From contig NC_092341.1 in assembly GCF_046630445.1 (NCBI RefSeq), positions 256,294,501-256,358,500 on the forward strand: a DNA stretch of 64,000 bases, given 5' to 3'. Each line of letters starts with the position of its first letter. Position 1 is the stretch's first letter. This document shows, in pieces, positions 1 through 11,537 of this stretch. A program made the position numbers and the translations under genes. The notes below the pieces were generated by a model. That model searched no databases and was not told where the DNA came from. It saw nothing but the letters and a program-made list of their open reading frames with translations. This stretch comes from Rutidosis leptorrhynchoides. Taxonomy: Eukaryota > Streptophyta > Magnoliopsida > Asterales > Asteraceae.

Positions 1-3000
1 CTTACAATCAGCAAAGACCTATTTTTCAAAACAAACCACCATAAACCGATGATAAAAAGCCAAATTTAGAGGATATGATGTCGAAGCTAGTTGAATCTCA
101 AACGCAGTTTTTCACATCTCAGAAACAAACCAATGAACAAAATGCTCAAGCATTTAGAAATCAACAAGCTTCTATTCAAAATTTAGAACAAGAAGTGAGC
201 AACCTAGCAAGGTTGATAGGTGAAAGAAAACCGAGAAGTCTACCTAGTGATACAAATGATAACCCCCGAAATGAAATAGCTAAAGCCATTACCACAAGAA
301 GTGGTATTACACTTAAACCACCTGAAATGCCTGTAATTTCTGATGAAGCTATTCCTACTCCACAAGAACCACAACCTGAGCAAGATAAGGAAACAGAACC
401 GGTAGTTGAAAAGGTTAATGAAGATAACACAGTTAAAGCTAAACCTTATGTTAAACCATACCAACCACCACTTCCTTACCCAAGTAAAATGAGAAAAGGG
501 AGACTTGAAGCCGAGCAATCCAAATTCTTGGATATGTTTAAACAGATAAATGTCAATCTTCCTTTCATTGATGTGATTTCAGGAATGCCTAGATATGCCA
601 AATTCTTGAAAGATCTAGTCACAAATAGAAAGAAAATGGAAGAACTCTCGGCTGTTACTATGAATGCTAATTGTTCTGCAGTGCTGTTGAATAAGATACC
701 AGAAAAATTATCAGATCCAGGAAGTTTCACAATTCCATGTTTTCTGGATAGTCTTAGTTCAATAGAAGCATTGGCAGACTTAGGTTCTAGTATAAATCTA
801 ATGCCATATTCACTATACGCTAAACTAGACCTTGGAGAATTGAAATCAACACGAATAAGTATACAACTAGCCAATCAATCAGTAAAATATCCTAGAGGGA
901 TAATGGAGAACATGCTAGTTAAAGTTGGTACTTTAGTATTTCCAGTAGATTTTGTTATTCTGGACATGGAAGAAGATTCTCGAGTTCCTCTCATATTAGG
1001 AAGACCATTCTTAAACACAGCTAAAGCAATAATAGACGTGTTTGGTAAGAAATTGACCCTAAGTATAGAGGACGAGATTTTTACCTTTTCAATTGATAGA
1101 GCCATGCAACAATCACAATCTGCAGATGATACATGTTATTATATTCAAACTATAGAATCACATGCAGAATTGTTAGAAGAATTTCCAGAATTACAAGGAA
1201 CAGGAGAATGTTCTTTAGGAGAAGGAACTGAACCAATTGATGAAACTGAAATGTTAGCTACACTTATGGCTAATGGATATGAACTAACAATAGAAGAAAT
1301 TCAAATGTTAAAAGAGGAAGACAGATATCGATATAAATCATCGATAGAAGAACCACCGACATTAGAGTTAAAGCCACTTCTAAACCATTTGGAATATGCT
1401 TATTTACATGGTGAATCTGAATTACCTGTAATAATATCGTCTTCTCTTACTGAAAATGAAAAATCACAACTCATTTCTGTGCTAAAAGCTCATAAACCAG
1501 CTATTGCATGGAAGATTCATGATATTAAAGGAATAAGTCCTTCGTATTGCACACATAAAATCCTTATGGAAGAAGGTCATAAAACGTATGTGCAACGCCA
1601 ACGAAGACTAAATCCTAATATGCAAGATGTTGTTAAGAAAGAAATTATTAAACTGCTTGATGCAGGGTTAATTTATCTAATCTATGATAGTCCATGGGTA
1701 AGCCCAGTGCAATGCGTACCTAAGAAAGGTGGCATGACTGTCATCACAAATGAGAAAAATGAGCTTATTCCTACTAGGACTGTAACAGGATGGCGTGTTT
1801 GTATTGATTATAGAAAATTAAATGACGCCACCAGAAAAGATCACTTTCCCTTACCTTTCATTGATCAAATGTTGGAATGATTAGCCGGAAATAGTTACTA
1901 TTGTTTTCTTGATGGTTTTTCTGGATACTTTCAAATTCCAATAGCACCCGAGGACCAAGAGAAAACCACATTCACGTGCCCTTATGGTACTTTTGCTTAC
2001 AAACGCATGCCATTTAAACTTTGCAACGCCCCTGCAACCTTTCAAAGGTGCATGATGGCGATTTTTCACGACATGATAGAAGAATGCATGGAAGTTTTCA
2101 TGGATGACTTTTCAGTCTTCAGTGATACATTTGAATCATGTCTAGTTAATCTTGAACGAATGCTTATTAGATGCGAACAATCAAATCTAGTTCTTAATTG
2201 GGAGAAATGCCATTTCATGGTTAAAGAAGGCATCGTTCTTGGTCATAAAATTTCAAAGGAAGGAATTGAAGTGGATAGAGCTAAAGTAGATGTAATTGCT
2301 AAACTTCCACATCCCACCAATGTTAGAGGAGTTAGGAGTTTTCTAGGGCATGCCGGTTTTTACCGACGTTTCATAAAAGATTTTTCTAAAATTGCCACTC
2401 CTATGAATAAACTCCTAGAAAAGGATGCTCCTTTTATCTTTTCAGATGAATGCATCAAATCTTTTAATATTCTTAAAGAAAAACTCACTAATGCGCCGAT
2501 CATGATAACTCCAAATTGGATTCTATCGTTTGAACTTATGTGCGATGCAAGTGATTTTGCAATGGGAGCCGTTTTAGGACAAAGGATTGAAAAACGATTT
2601 CAACCTATTTATTATGCTAGTAAGACGTTACAAGGAGCACAAATGAATTACACAACTACTGAAAAAGAACTCCTTGCTATTGTCTTTGCTTTTGATAAAT
2701 TTCGTTCATATCTCGTTCTAGCTAAAACGGTGGTCTATACCGACCATTCTGCTCTTAGATACCTATTTTTGAAACAAGATGCTAAACCAAGATTAATCCA
2801 TTGGATCTTACTCTTACAAGAGTTCGATATTGAAATCCGAGATAAAAAGGGAGCAGAAAATCTCGCCGCTGATCATCTTTCTCGTCTTGAAAATCCCGAA
2901 TTAGAAGTTCTAAATGAATCGGCCATACAAGACAACTTTCCTGATGAATATCTATAGAAGATAGATTATAATGAAATTCCATGGTTTGCAGACTATGCAA

Positions 3001-4271
3001 ACTACTTAGTATGTGGATTCCTTGAAAAAGGGTTGTCGTACCAAAAACGAAAGAAATTCTTTAGTGATATAAAACACTATTTCTGGGAAGATCCACATTT
3101 GTTTAAAAGTTGTCCCGATAGAATAATACGCCGATGTGTATTCGGAGATGAAGCTAGTCAAATTTTAAACCATTGTTACACAGAACCAACAGGAGGGCAT
3201 TATGGGCCTCAGCTCACAGCAAAAAAAGTTTACGATGCTGGATTCTATTGGCCTACAATTTTCAAATACGCACACCTTCTTTGCAAATCCTGTGATGCTT
3301 GTCAAAGGGCCGGAAAAATAAGTCAACGTGATGAAATGCCACAAAATGTCATTCAAGTATGTGAAGTATTTGACATTTAGGGTACTGACTTTATGGGTCC
3401 ATTTCCAAAATCTCATAATAATCTCTACATTCTTGTTGCCATTGATTATGTATCTAAATGGGCGGAAGCACAAGCTCTCCTAACTAACGATGCACGAGTT
3501 GTAGTCAACTTTTTAAAATGTCTTTTTGCTAGGTTTGGAACACCGAAAGCTTTAATAAGTGATCGGGGTACTCATTTTTGTAATAATCAACTTGAGAAAG
3601 TTCTTAAAAGATACGGAGTAACTCATAAAATCTCCACTGCTTATCATCCACAAACAAGTGGACAAGTTGAAAATACCAACCGAGCTTTAAAACGTATTCT
3701 AGAGAAAACCGTAGGATCAAATCCGAATGAATGGTCCATGAAATTTGAGGATGCACTCTGGGCTTTTAGAACAGCCTACAAAACTCCAATTGGAACCACA
3801 CCTTTTAGACTCGTTTATGGAAAAGCATGTCACCTTCCAGTAGAAATTGAACACAAAGCATTTTGGGCTTTGAAGACATGTAATCTTGATTTACATGAAT
3901 CCGGACATCTACGATTAAATCAATTAAACGAATTAGAAGAATTGAGATATGAAGCATATGAAAATTCCTTAATCTATAAGGAAAGAACGAAGAAATGGCA
4001 TGATAAAAGAATCAGAAGTTCAAAAGAATTTAAAGAAGGAGACAGAATTCTTCTTTTCAATTCACGATTCAAGCTATTTCCTGAAAAATTGAAATCAAGA
4101 TGGTCTGGACCATTCATAGTCAAAAGAGTTTTCCCATACGGAACAATAGAGTTAATAAATTCAAATGGGATTGAATTTAAAGTTAATGGTCACAGAGTTA
4201 AACATTACATAGATAGTCCGATGGAAGTTGACAATGAAGTTAATCACAATTTCAACACCACAGCTAATTAA
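1..4271 (+). pseudogene. Athila-like gag-pol polyprotein (gag C-terminus, protease, RT, RNase H, integrase), nonsense-disrupted
   Basis: One reading frame runs from the window edge to TAA at 4269-4271 with no frameshift but four internal stops: TAA 42-44, TGA 1878-1880, TAG 2955-2957 and TAG 3378-3380. Visible in order are a glutamine-rich coiled gag tail (about 75-300), an aspartic protease with DLGSS and ILGRPFL (about 780-1010), reverse transcriptase split by the 1878 stop with the active site read as FMDDF (about 2097-2115), RNase H with a DAS motif and TDHSALRYL (about 2535-2770), and integrase with an HHCC-type finger (about 3170-3300), SDRGTHF and the HPQTSGQVE region (about 3555-3670). 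It would direct copying and integration of the element; as it stands it cannot make a full polyprotein. Two stops look like C-to-T or G-to-A changes (CGA to TGA, TGG to TAG). No chromodomain is seen, as expected for Athila. Confidence 0.9.
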
Positions 4272-4441
4272 GTGTGGGGAGAATCAAGTCTTTAAAGGAT
4301 AATATGTATTTCTGTTAGAGTTAGATTTTCTGTTTTCGTGTAGTTCTCGAGAATGGAATCCGAATGGTCTTTGCCTAGCAGACCCTAAAGAACTAGTCTT
4401 CTCCCCTATTCTGAATTTTTTTTTTTTTTAGGTTTTACGAG
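4272..4441 (+). other. Spacer after Athila pol with polypurine-like tract
   Basis: Directly at the pol stop there is AAGTGTGGGGAGAATC (4270-4285), resembling the AAGTGTGRG motif that recurs before the 3' LTR of this element (35291-35300) and at 33641. A T-run (4418-4429) followed by AGGTTTTACGAG looks like a splice acceptor ahead of the next ORF. No coding sequence is seen here. Confidence 0.4.
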
Positions 4442-4856
4442 ATGAAGAATTCCTGTGAACTAAACCATGGTCTAATGCTACACGCTTTAATCACTAAACG
4501 TAATAATGACACACTCCCGAGTGACCTGGTATCAGTAATAAGAGCCAAATTGGACGGAGTAAGGAAAGAACTCAGGAACGATCATAATAAGTTACATTTT
4601 GGTAAAGGAAAATCAAAATCCGCAGCGAAAAGAAGAGCACGACACCTTGAAAGATGTCACAAATGCGAAAATGGTCACACGAAGGAAAATGCTCGACGAA
4701 TCAGACATATTCCAATACCGAGTTCGTTATTTATGTAGAGAAGGACCGTTCATATGTTTCGAAGAAAAATCGTTGAATGCTCGAGGTTATGCCTATGTAG
4801 CTATGGAAAACCAATTAGTCCGACTATCTTATGAGTGGGCTAAAGTAGGTCACTGA
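4442..4856 (+). pseudogene. Small basic Cys/His-containing ORF of Athila element, frameshifted
   Basis: Two overlapping frames, 4442-4738 and 4599-4856, together look like one protein of roughly 135 residues broken by a 1-nt shift near 4675-4690. The N-terminal part has a lysine/arginine-rich patch (GKGKSKSAAKRRARH) followed by CHKCENGH, a possible zinc-binding CxxC...H. The C-terminal part in the other frame is more neutral. It starts 170 bp after pol and is preceded by a pyrimidine tract and AG, so splicing is possible. I do not recognise the family. Cys/His and basic content suggest nucleic-acid binding, which is inference only. Confidence 0.45.
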
Positions 4857-5757
4857 GAATTCTATCTCACATGTAAGTATGTACAGTTTTTATTTTTATT
4901 GCTTTTAACCTTTTGATAATAAACGCTAAATCGTTCGCTATAAAGTATTAAATTGATACTCAATAAAATTAGGTTTTGCAACCGAAATTATTAATATCAT
5001 ACAAAAATTTATTACATCACTGCGAAATTTACCGTTTATTCTTAAGGCATAAATATCTTTAATCAATCAACCCAAAATATTTCAAAAATTCGTCAGGAGT
5101 AAAACTAGGTAATATAGCCGAAATTACTTTACTGAAAAGAGGGGCGTATATTTTTGATAATATTTGATTGATTAAAGTGGGATAAAAGACCAAAAAGATT
5201 TTTTATTTTTACTTTGTTTTTAAATTAATATATTAATATTAAATTATTATTGTAAACTTTTTAAATCAATATATTTAAGTTTGTAAATATTTAAAAAATT
5301 AATATTTTTAATATAAGTTTGTATGTATAAAAATAAAAATATAATATAAGTTTGGTATGAATTTTTAATAAAATGAATTTTTAATTTTATGCATTTTAAA
5401 TTTAAGTTTGGTGTGAATTTAAAAACAAAAATTTACTTTATTTCGCTAAGTTAAAAATATGATTTTTAAAATTCGTCGTGAGTTGAAAACTAGGTCGTTG
5501 AACCGAAATTGCTCTACCCAAGGGAGGGACGAGAACTTTTATTATCATTATTTTTAATCTTACTGAATTAAAGTATGCCAAAAATATTTAAAAAACCCAA
5601 AAATCTTTGCTTTTAAAACAACGCTTTGAATTGACAAATTTTAAAATTTTGTCGAGGGATGGACTAGGACAACGATCCGAAACACCCACACTCCTAAAAA
5701 GAAACAATTTTTTTAAAATTTTATTAAGTTATGTTTTATTAGTATAAGGTTTTTATT
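4857..5757 (+). other. AT-rich Athila intergenic region with diverged repeats
   Basis: No ORF of note. A degenerate unit of about 55-75 nt recurs at 5088, 5471 and 5647: a GTC-containing start, then ACTAGG, then CCGAAA, then a purine-rich tail. A related copy lies beyond the env-region gene near 33855. The function is unknown; the copies could be structured RNA or remnants of duplication. Confidence 0.5.
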
Positions 5758-5837
5758 AAAAAAAAAAAAAAAAAAAAAAAAGGGACCTCATGCGATCGCA
5801 TGAGATTTACCCTGTAACCTCATGCGATCGCAGGAGG
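5758..5837 (+). promoter_or_regulatory. Candidate internal promoter: A24 tract plus paired GCGATCGC palindromes
   Basis: A run of 24 A (5758-5781) is followed by an 18-bp perfect palindrome centred on ATGCGATCGCAT (5787-5804) and a second 20-bp palindrome with one mismatched pair (5818-5837). Their centres are 32 bp apart. The same pair with the same spacing precedes TATA boxes in the solo LTR (8730-8778) and the Athila 3' LTR (35773-35822). Here it lies about 155 bp upstream of the predicted first exon of the env-region gene, so it could drive a separate transcript. No clear TATA box is seen. Confidence 0.5.
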
Positions 5838-5992
5838 CTGAAAATCTGGCCAGAAACAAAAAGATCCAGCGAGCTGCTCTCTGTCCCATTCAATACTCAC
5901 ACACACATACGAAAACACACCCCAAAACCTCTCAAATTTCATCATTTTTTCACAAAATTTCACCAAATTTCTCGCTACAATCCGCTCTAAAC

Positions 5993-7883
5993 ATGAATTT
6001 GATAAGAAGTTTATCAAAAAGGGTAACAATTTCATCCTAAACCTCTTTAAATTTAATTTTTAGTGTTCTTGAGCTATATTTTACCTAATTTGATTTTGTT
6101 AATTTCTAGTGTAATTAGTGTTAAATTGTTAGTATTTTATGCATGTATAACCTAGATTGATGCTATTTAACATAATTTGAAGCCAAAAACTTCAAAATTT
6201 TTAGGAATCTAGGGTTTGTGTTCTTGAGAAATTTGGGGCTTTTTGATATAAACAGGTTATGGCCGATTTTTGTCATGAATTATTGCTAAATTAAGTAGTG
6301 TAACATGTTTAGGTAGCTAAATGATCCAAACTTTGATCCTAAACATGATTTTTGAGAATTAAAGTGGACTTTTTAGGTCCAAAATTCATGAACTTGATTA
6401 ATTTGATATAATTGCCATTTGAGACTTGTTTAATTGCTAGTAATGACTATTTTGACATGTTATTTGAGTTAAATGCTTATGAACTTTGTATACATTTTCA
6501 TATATGCTTATTTGAAAAAGTGTAGAATTGTAAAAATTGTGAAAATATGTATAAGTTTAATTTTGATTTAACATGTTATTGTAATTGTGTTAATTTGTTA
6601 TTTTGCTAACACTAATGCATATTTGGATGCACAAATTTTGTGTTTAATGTGTTTTGCAGAGATGTACTACTACTGAAACTGAAGGTTCATCATCATCATC
6701 TAGACGACCTGCTTCAGAACCTGAACCAGAAATGCAATACGAGCCCGAACAAGAACCACAACAGGAACCACAACAACAACCTGATCAACACGTACCTTAT
6801 TATGATCCGCTACAATTTGTTGATGCCTTTATAGTATTTCCGATACATCCGCCAGTAGAATACCCAACGATTCCTGAACACACGTTGCATCCTAATCTGA
6901 GATTCGATAGAAGCTGGAGGGATTACCCGGTATATCAAAGTAACAAATTCAAACTGATACCGAAAAATGTAGAAGTGCCAAGGGTAATTGATTGGGATCC
7001 TTTGGAAAGGGTCCAACTAGCTAACTCAGTTAGGGAGCATCTGATCCAAAGGTATGGCAGTTCTTCTTTTACCGATTGGGAACGTCTATTCACCATTCGT
7101 AGACCTGTATATAAGGAATGGTGTGTTGAGCTGATGAGTACTATAGCATTAAATGTAGATGTAGATAGATTAGATGATAGAAGTTTTCTTAGATTTATAC
7201 TTGGCCGTAGGATGTACAGGATGTCCATGCTTGACATGGCCAGGGCTTTACAGATATATACTCCTGGTGAATTACTACTACCCGATTGTATAAATTTGAT
7301 TTATCGTGGTGAAAGGGTAGATAGGAATTTTGACGCGAACACCGTCTGGAGGCGTATGTCAAACTATAATGTTTTTACGCTGGGAGAAAAACACTCCTAC
7401 TTACATATTAACAAAGCCGTAACTTCGTATAATTCATAGATTTCTGGCTAACTCGATTACACAGAGAGGTCACAACAAGGAGAAAATGACCTTACATGAT
7501 TTATTTTACCTAAAGTGTATTCGAGACCCAAGAAGCTTTGTTAATATCCCCTACTGTGTTGGTTTTTATTTGTCTAAGATGGTGGAAGGAATACAGGAAG
7601 GGGGGATTATAGGAGGAGGTATTTTTGTTACTCTTATTGGAGAGTATTTAGGTGTAGATAGGGACCAAGGGGGTCCACTTTTAGAATGTAGGGAACAGGT
7701 TGAGCTTTTAAGATTGAAGGTCTATCAGGGTGCTAAGGTATTAAAGAGCAAACGCAACCAGCCAGTACCCTATGAAGGTAGTCATCCTCAGGTAGAGAGA
7801 GTTTCAGATGAGGAAATGGAGGAAGCGGATGACATTAGGGATGTCATTAGGGAGGCTATGACTGACGTCTACCAGAGTGTAGA
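5993..7883 (+). pseudogene. Athila env-region (Athila-ORF-like) gene, 5' segment: exon 1, intron, exon 2
   Basis: Exon 1 is proposed at 5993-6022 (ATG, ten codons, ending at a GTAAC donor) and exon 2 from 6660 after TTTTGCAG; both are phase 0, so the frame continues directly. Without splicing, the exon 2 frame has no ATG at its N-terminus. Exon 2 starts with a Ser run and a Glu/Pro/Gln-rich tract, then a globular part with WERLFTIRRPVYKEW and LGRRMYRMSMLDMARAL, features I associate with the Athila ORF family found downstream of pol. A frameshift near 7400-7440 separates 6660-7439 from 7441-7883, where the protein resumes and includes MTLHDLFYL. Insertion of the solo LTR breaks it at 7883 inside the GTAGA duplication. 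The function of the protein family is unknown. Confidence 0.7.
6023..6659 (+). other. Predicted phase-0 intron in env-region gene leader
   Basis: AT- and T-rich 637-bp stretch bounded by AAAAAGG/GTAACA and TTTTGCAG/AGATG. It contains many stops in all frames, and both flanking frames join in phase 0. Inferred from splice-site sequence and coding context only. Confidence 0.6.
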
Positions 7884-8729
7884 TGTGATGACCCGGAAAT
7901 TTCGACTAAATTTAAACTTAATCTTAAATGATTAATGATTTCGACACGATAAGCAAAGCCTATGAAGTTGAATCTCAAAATTTTGAACTATTCAATTACC
8001 CTTCGGTTGTTCTCAATGATTCGCGAACCATTATATGTAAATAGATACATATATATACTATAACTTGAAAACGTAACAAAGTTTTAATTGCATGATACCA
8101 TACATTAAACTTATTGGTTTATATATCTATTTGAATATATATGATTTCAAGTTATTTAGTAAACGATAGTAACATTCGTTTATTGATTCAATTGATATTT
8201 AGATAAGTTAACTAAAGCGTTTAAGATGAACCAGTAAAACACTAATTTGCTACAGTGTTTTCAAATTGCCACATTACTCAAAATGTAACAGTGTTTTCGA
8301 AAATCACTATTTGCTACAGTGAAATTGACTTTGCTACAGTGAATTGCTACAGTAAAACACTACTTTAAAATGTATTTTAACAAATAGCGAGACGATGATT
8401 TATAGAAGTAAATGACCAAAACACTTAAATGTATAAGTTATAATTTGAGTGATATAATTTAGGGATAATTTAAGTTTATATTGTGACAAAGGTACGAGTC
8501 ACAAAACGAAAAGTACTAGTTTTCTAAGCGTACAAAAATGCGTTCGAGAAACCGGAACCGGGACATAAGTCGAGTGATGACGTACGACTTATCGGAACGA
8601 AAATTTCAAATTAACTATGCACGTGAATTTAATATAATATATAATTAATTATATAAATTATATATATTATATTAATATTTAATTATGTCGACGAACTACA
8701 AAACAAATCAAATTTGAGCTGTCATTTAA

Positions 8730-8806
8730 GCTCATGCGATCGCATGAGCATACCAAAGAAACTCCATGCGATCGCATGAAGGCTGGATCCAGAAAACATC
8801 TATAAA
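8730..8806 (+). promoter_or_regulatory. Solo-LTR core promoter: two GCGATCGC palindromes and TATA box
   Basis: Perfect 20-bp palindrome GCTCATGCGATCGCATGAGC at 8730-8749 and 14-bp palindrome at 8765-8778, centres 32 bp apart; TATAAATTC starts at 8801, 23 bp after the second palindrome. An ATT microsatellite follows about 50 bp downstream. Confidence 0.6.
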
Positions 8807-8851
8807 TTCAGTCGAATTCGTTCCATTTTTTTCACATATATTACTCCGTAT

Positions 8852-8858
8852 AATATTA

Positions 8859-8900
<42 letters not shown>

Positions 8901-8920
8901 CTTATTATTTTTATTATTAG
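8852..8920. repeat. ATT/TTA trinucleotide microsatellite in solo LTR
   Basis: Run of ATT units, imperfect at the 3' end, lying just downstream of the predicted TATA box. The Athila 3' LTR has a TA microsatellite at the equivalent place. Confidence 0.8.
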
Positions 8921-9148
8921 TGTTATTATTTTTGCGATACAAAAATAATAATGTACATAAAATATTACGACGGAGTGCTGTCCAAGTAATTTTCAAAACG
9001 AGTTTCCAAGCGAGCTAGAGCTAGGGAAAATATGGGTTATTACCAAGGAGGTTATGGGTAATGTTCGGGGGTATTTTTGTGAAGCAAACCTCGTGTTTAT
9101 CATCTCCGATGCGTCTACGTGCTTTCCTACAATATTGTATATCAATAT

Positions 9149-9516
9149 TAAAGGGTGAGTTTCATATGATCCCTTTTACCCTTTACATTTTTGGGCTGAG
9201 AATACATGCAAATGCTTTAATAACTATTTTACAATAATTATAAAGTGTGAGTTTCATATGATCCCTTTTACCCTTTACATTTTTGGGCTGAGAATACATG
9301 CAAATGCTTTAATAACTGTTTTACAATAATTATAAAGTGTGAGTTTCATATGATCCCTTTTACCCTTTACATTTTTGGGCTGAGAATACATGCAAATGCT
9401 TTAATAACTGTTTTACAATAATTATAAAGTGTGAGTTTCATTTGCTCACTTTTTAATTGCTTTTGCAATATATATTTTTGGGCTGAGAATACATGCACTT
9501 TATTTTAAACGCAATG
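9149..9516. repeat. 92-bp tandem repeat inside solo LTR (3 close copies plus 1 diverged)
   Basis: Units start at 9149, 9241, 9333 and 9425. The first three are nearly identical, the fourth keeps AAAGTGTGAGTTTCAT and TTTTTGGGCTGAGAATACAT but has a replaced middle. Each unit carries the GGGCTGAGAATACATGC block that is conserved in the E1, E2 and E3 LTRs. Confidence 0.9.
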
Positions 9517-10271
9517 GATACAAGTACATACTTAATTCTACACTGAGTTTGAACCGAAAATCCCTTAGCTTTGGTAACTAGTAGCTGCCAGTACATAGGA
9601 TATGGACTGGTGGGCGCGAATAACAGTATATGGATCCATAGGGCTTGACATCCCCGTCCGAGCTAGAGCGCTAGCCTTTTAACGGACGTGTGTTATTTGA
9701 GTTTAGGACACGTTGGTTGCGTGTATTAAAACGAATGGGGTATTTATCATTATAACGTTAAAGTTTAGTTACCAGGGTGCTCTGTTATGTAGAATCTATT
9801 GATAAACGTTTCTGGATGAAACAACTGAAATCTTGTTATCCACTTTTATATGCAGATTATGCGAAACACTAAAACTATGAACTCACCAACCTTTGTGTTG
9901 ACACTTGTTAGCATGTTTATTCTCAGGTTCCCTAGAAGTCTTCCGCTGTTTGCTTATATGATAGACAAGCTATGTGCATGGAGTCTTACATGGCATATTT
10001 TTCAAGAAAACGTTGCATTCACCAATTCATCACCATGTACCTTATTTAGACTGCATTGTCAATGGAAGTACTGTTGTAAACTATTATATAAGGTGATTGT
10101 TTATATGTAGAAATCATCAGATGTCGAAAACCTTTGATTTAATATTCATTTATGGTATGCCTTTTCAAAAGAATGCAATGTTTATAAAACGTATCATATA
10201 GAGGTCAAATACCTCGCAATGAAATCAATGAATGACGTATTCGGCCAAATGGATTTGGAGCGATCGTCACA

Positions 10272-10523
10272 GTAGATGAGGTAGATATGACAAACGCGGA
10301 GAGATTTCGTCGGATGGAGCAGTGGCAAGCCCGGAATGATTACGAGCATTCCAGGCAATGACAGCATGATAGATGGGACTATCATCAGCGTCAGATTATG
10401 AGCCGGCTGTCACCTCAGGATCACTACGTTCCGACCTGACCCGCTTACTATCCTCCACACCAGCTCGAGATGAGACCACCATATACTCTCTATGACCCTA
10501 ACCAGGCCTACCAGTACACCTAT
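10272..10523 (+). pseudogene. Athila env-region gene, middle segment between solo LTR and E1
   Basis: Continues the frame of the 7441-7883 segment after the GTAGA duplication. It encodes a hydrophilic tail rich in Arg, Gln, Tyr and Pro, with two TGA stops at 10359-10361 and 10437-10439, both at positions where CGA-to-TGA decay is plausible. It ends in the CCTAT target duplication (10519-10523) of E1 and continues at 33108. Confidence 0.75.
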
Positions 10524-11537
10524 TGTAGCGACCCGACAAAATCGTCATTGACGGCGCCGTCTACTTAGGTCCCGTTACGTGGTCATAAGTCTTTAAAACA
10601 ACGTTTGACCAAAAGATATGTCGCATTCATTTCAAATGTAAAGATTGTTCAAAGTTTACAAGAATAGTTCCACCACAAGTTACGATACAAAGTTTTAAGT
10701 ATAAATGAAACTTATGCGACACAATTTAAAAGTAGCCAAAAGACGCTCCATGTATGCATATATACTCGACATCCAACGCAAGTATCAAAATAATGAGCGG
10801 AAGCATGTATCATGTATCGTTCAAGGACCTGAGAAAAACATAGAAATCTGTCAACGAAAACGTTGGTGAAATCATAGGTTTAAGTAAGTAAGTACAAGTG
10901 AACCACAAGATTTGCAACCATGAGATAATAGTAATACATTCCAAAAGTTTGTTTCACGAGCACCCAATTATCAATGCTTAACATTCCTTCCATAGAACCC
11001 CATCACAATAGTGTTAGAACATACACTGTTTCTCGAAAATACATTTCATTCGTAAACGGTAGCGAACCGTTTGAATGAGGGTTTGTCAAACCCATATGGC
11101 CATATAACATAAGTTCTCGCTTACACCCGGCAAGTGTAACTAATGATAATCGAATTGAGGATTTTTGTTCAAACTCGTATGTGAAATGTTTGTTTTCCTG
11201 TACTTGTGTTCACTTAGTAAAAAGAAACGTTTATGTTTTTCTCATCCCAAATGTAAGTGCAAAAGAGTAAAAGTGGGACTATGATCTCACCTTGAGTGCA
11301 CGTACGAAAAGTACTTCACAAAATAACGTGTGCGAAGGATAGTGCTAGTCTTGACCTAAACAAATAGGTCGTATCAATAACGGTAAACACGATAGGTCAA
11401 AGATGTTCAATTAGTCCTATGGCTCGTTACGACTCGATTATGTAGCATGTGAAATCAAATTGTCAAGTTTCATGCAAGATACAAGTATATAAACAAGTTA
11501 GGAAGGTTGCATAATCATTTGGTTAAGTTTGACAAAA

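Larger units (their letters stand above)
7884..10271 (+). mobile_element. Solo LTR of a Ty3/gypsy (Tekay-like) element, target duplication GTAGA
   Basis: Begins TGTGATGACCCGG and ends CGATCGTCACA, so the termini are a 5-bp inverted repeat TGTGA/TCACA. GTAGA occurs immediately before (7879-7883) and after (10272-10276), proving a single 2388-bp insertion into the env-region frame. No internal domain or second LTR is present, so LTR-LTR recombination removed the rest. Its 3' segment shares the ATATAGAGGTCAAA...CCTCGCA stretch with the E2/E3 LTRs, giving orientation and lineage. Confidence 0.9.

Noticed and set aside
8730-8778. GCGATCGC sites as bacterial or cyanobacterial HIP1-type contamination
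   Set aside because: They sit in pairs next to TATA boxes within plant LTR elements with target duplications; the context is clearly eukaryotic.
9149-9516. CRISPR-like array
   Set aside because: The 92-bp units are contiguous without unique spacers and lie within a plant LTR.
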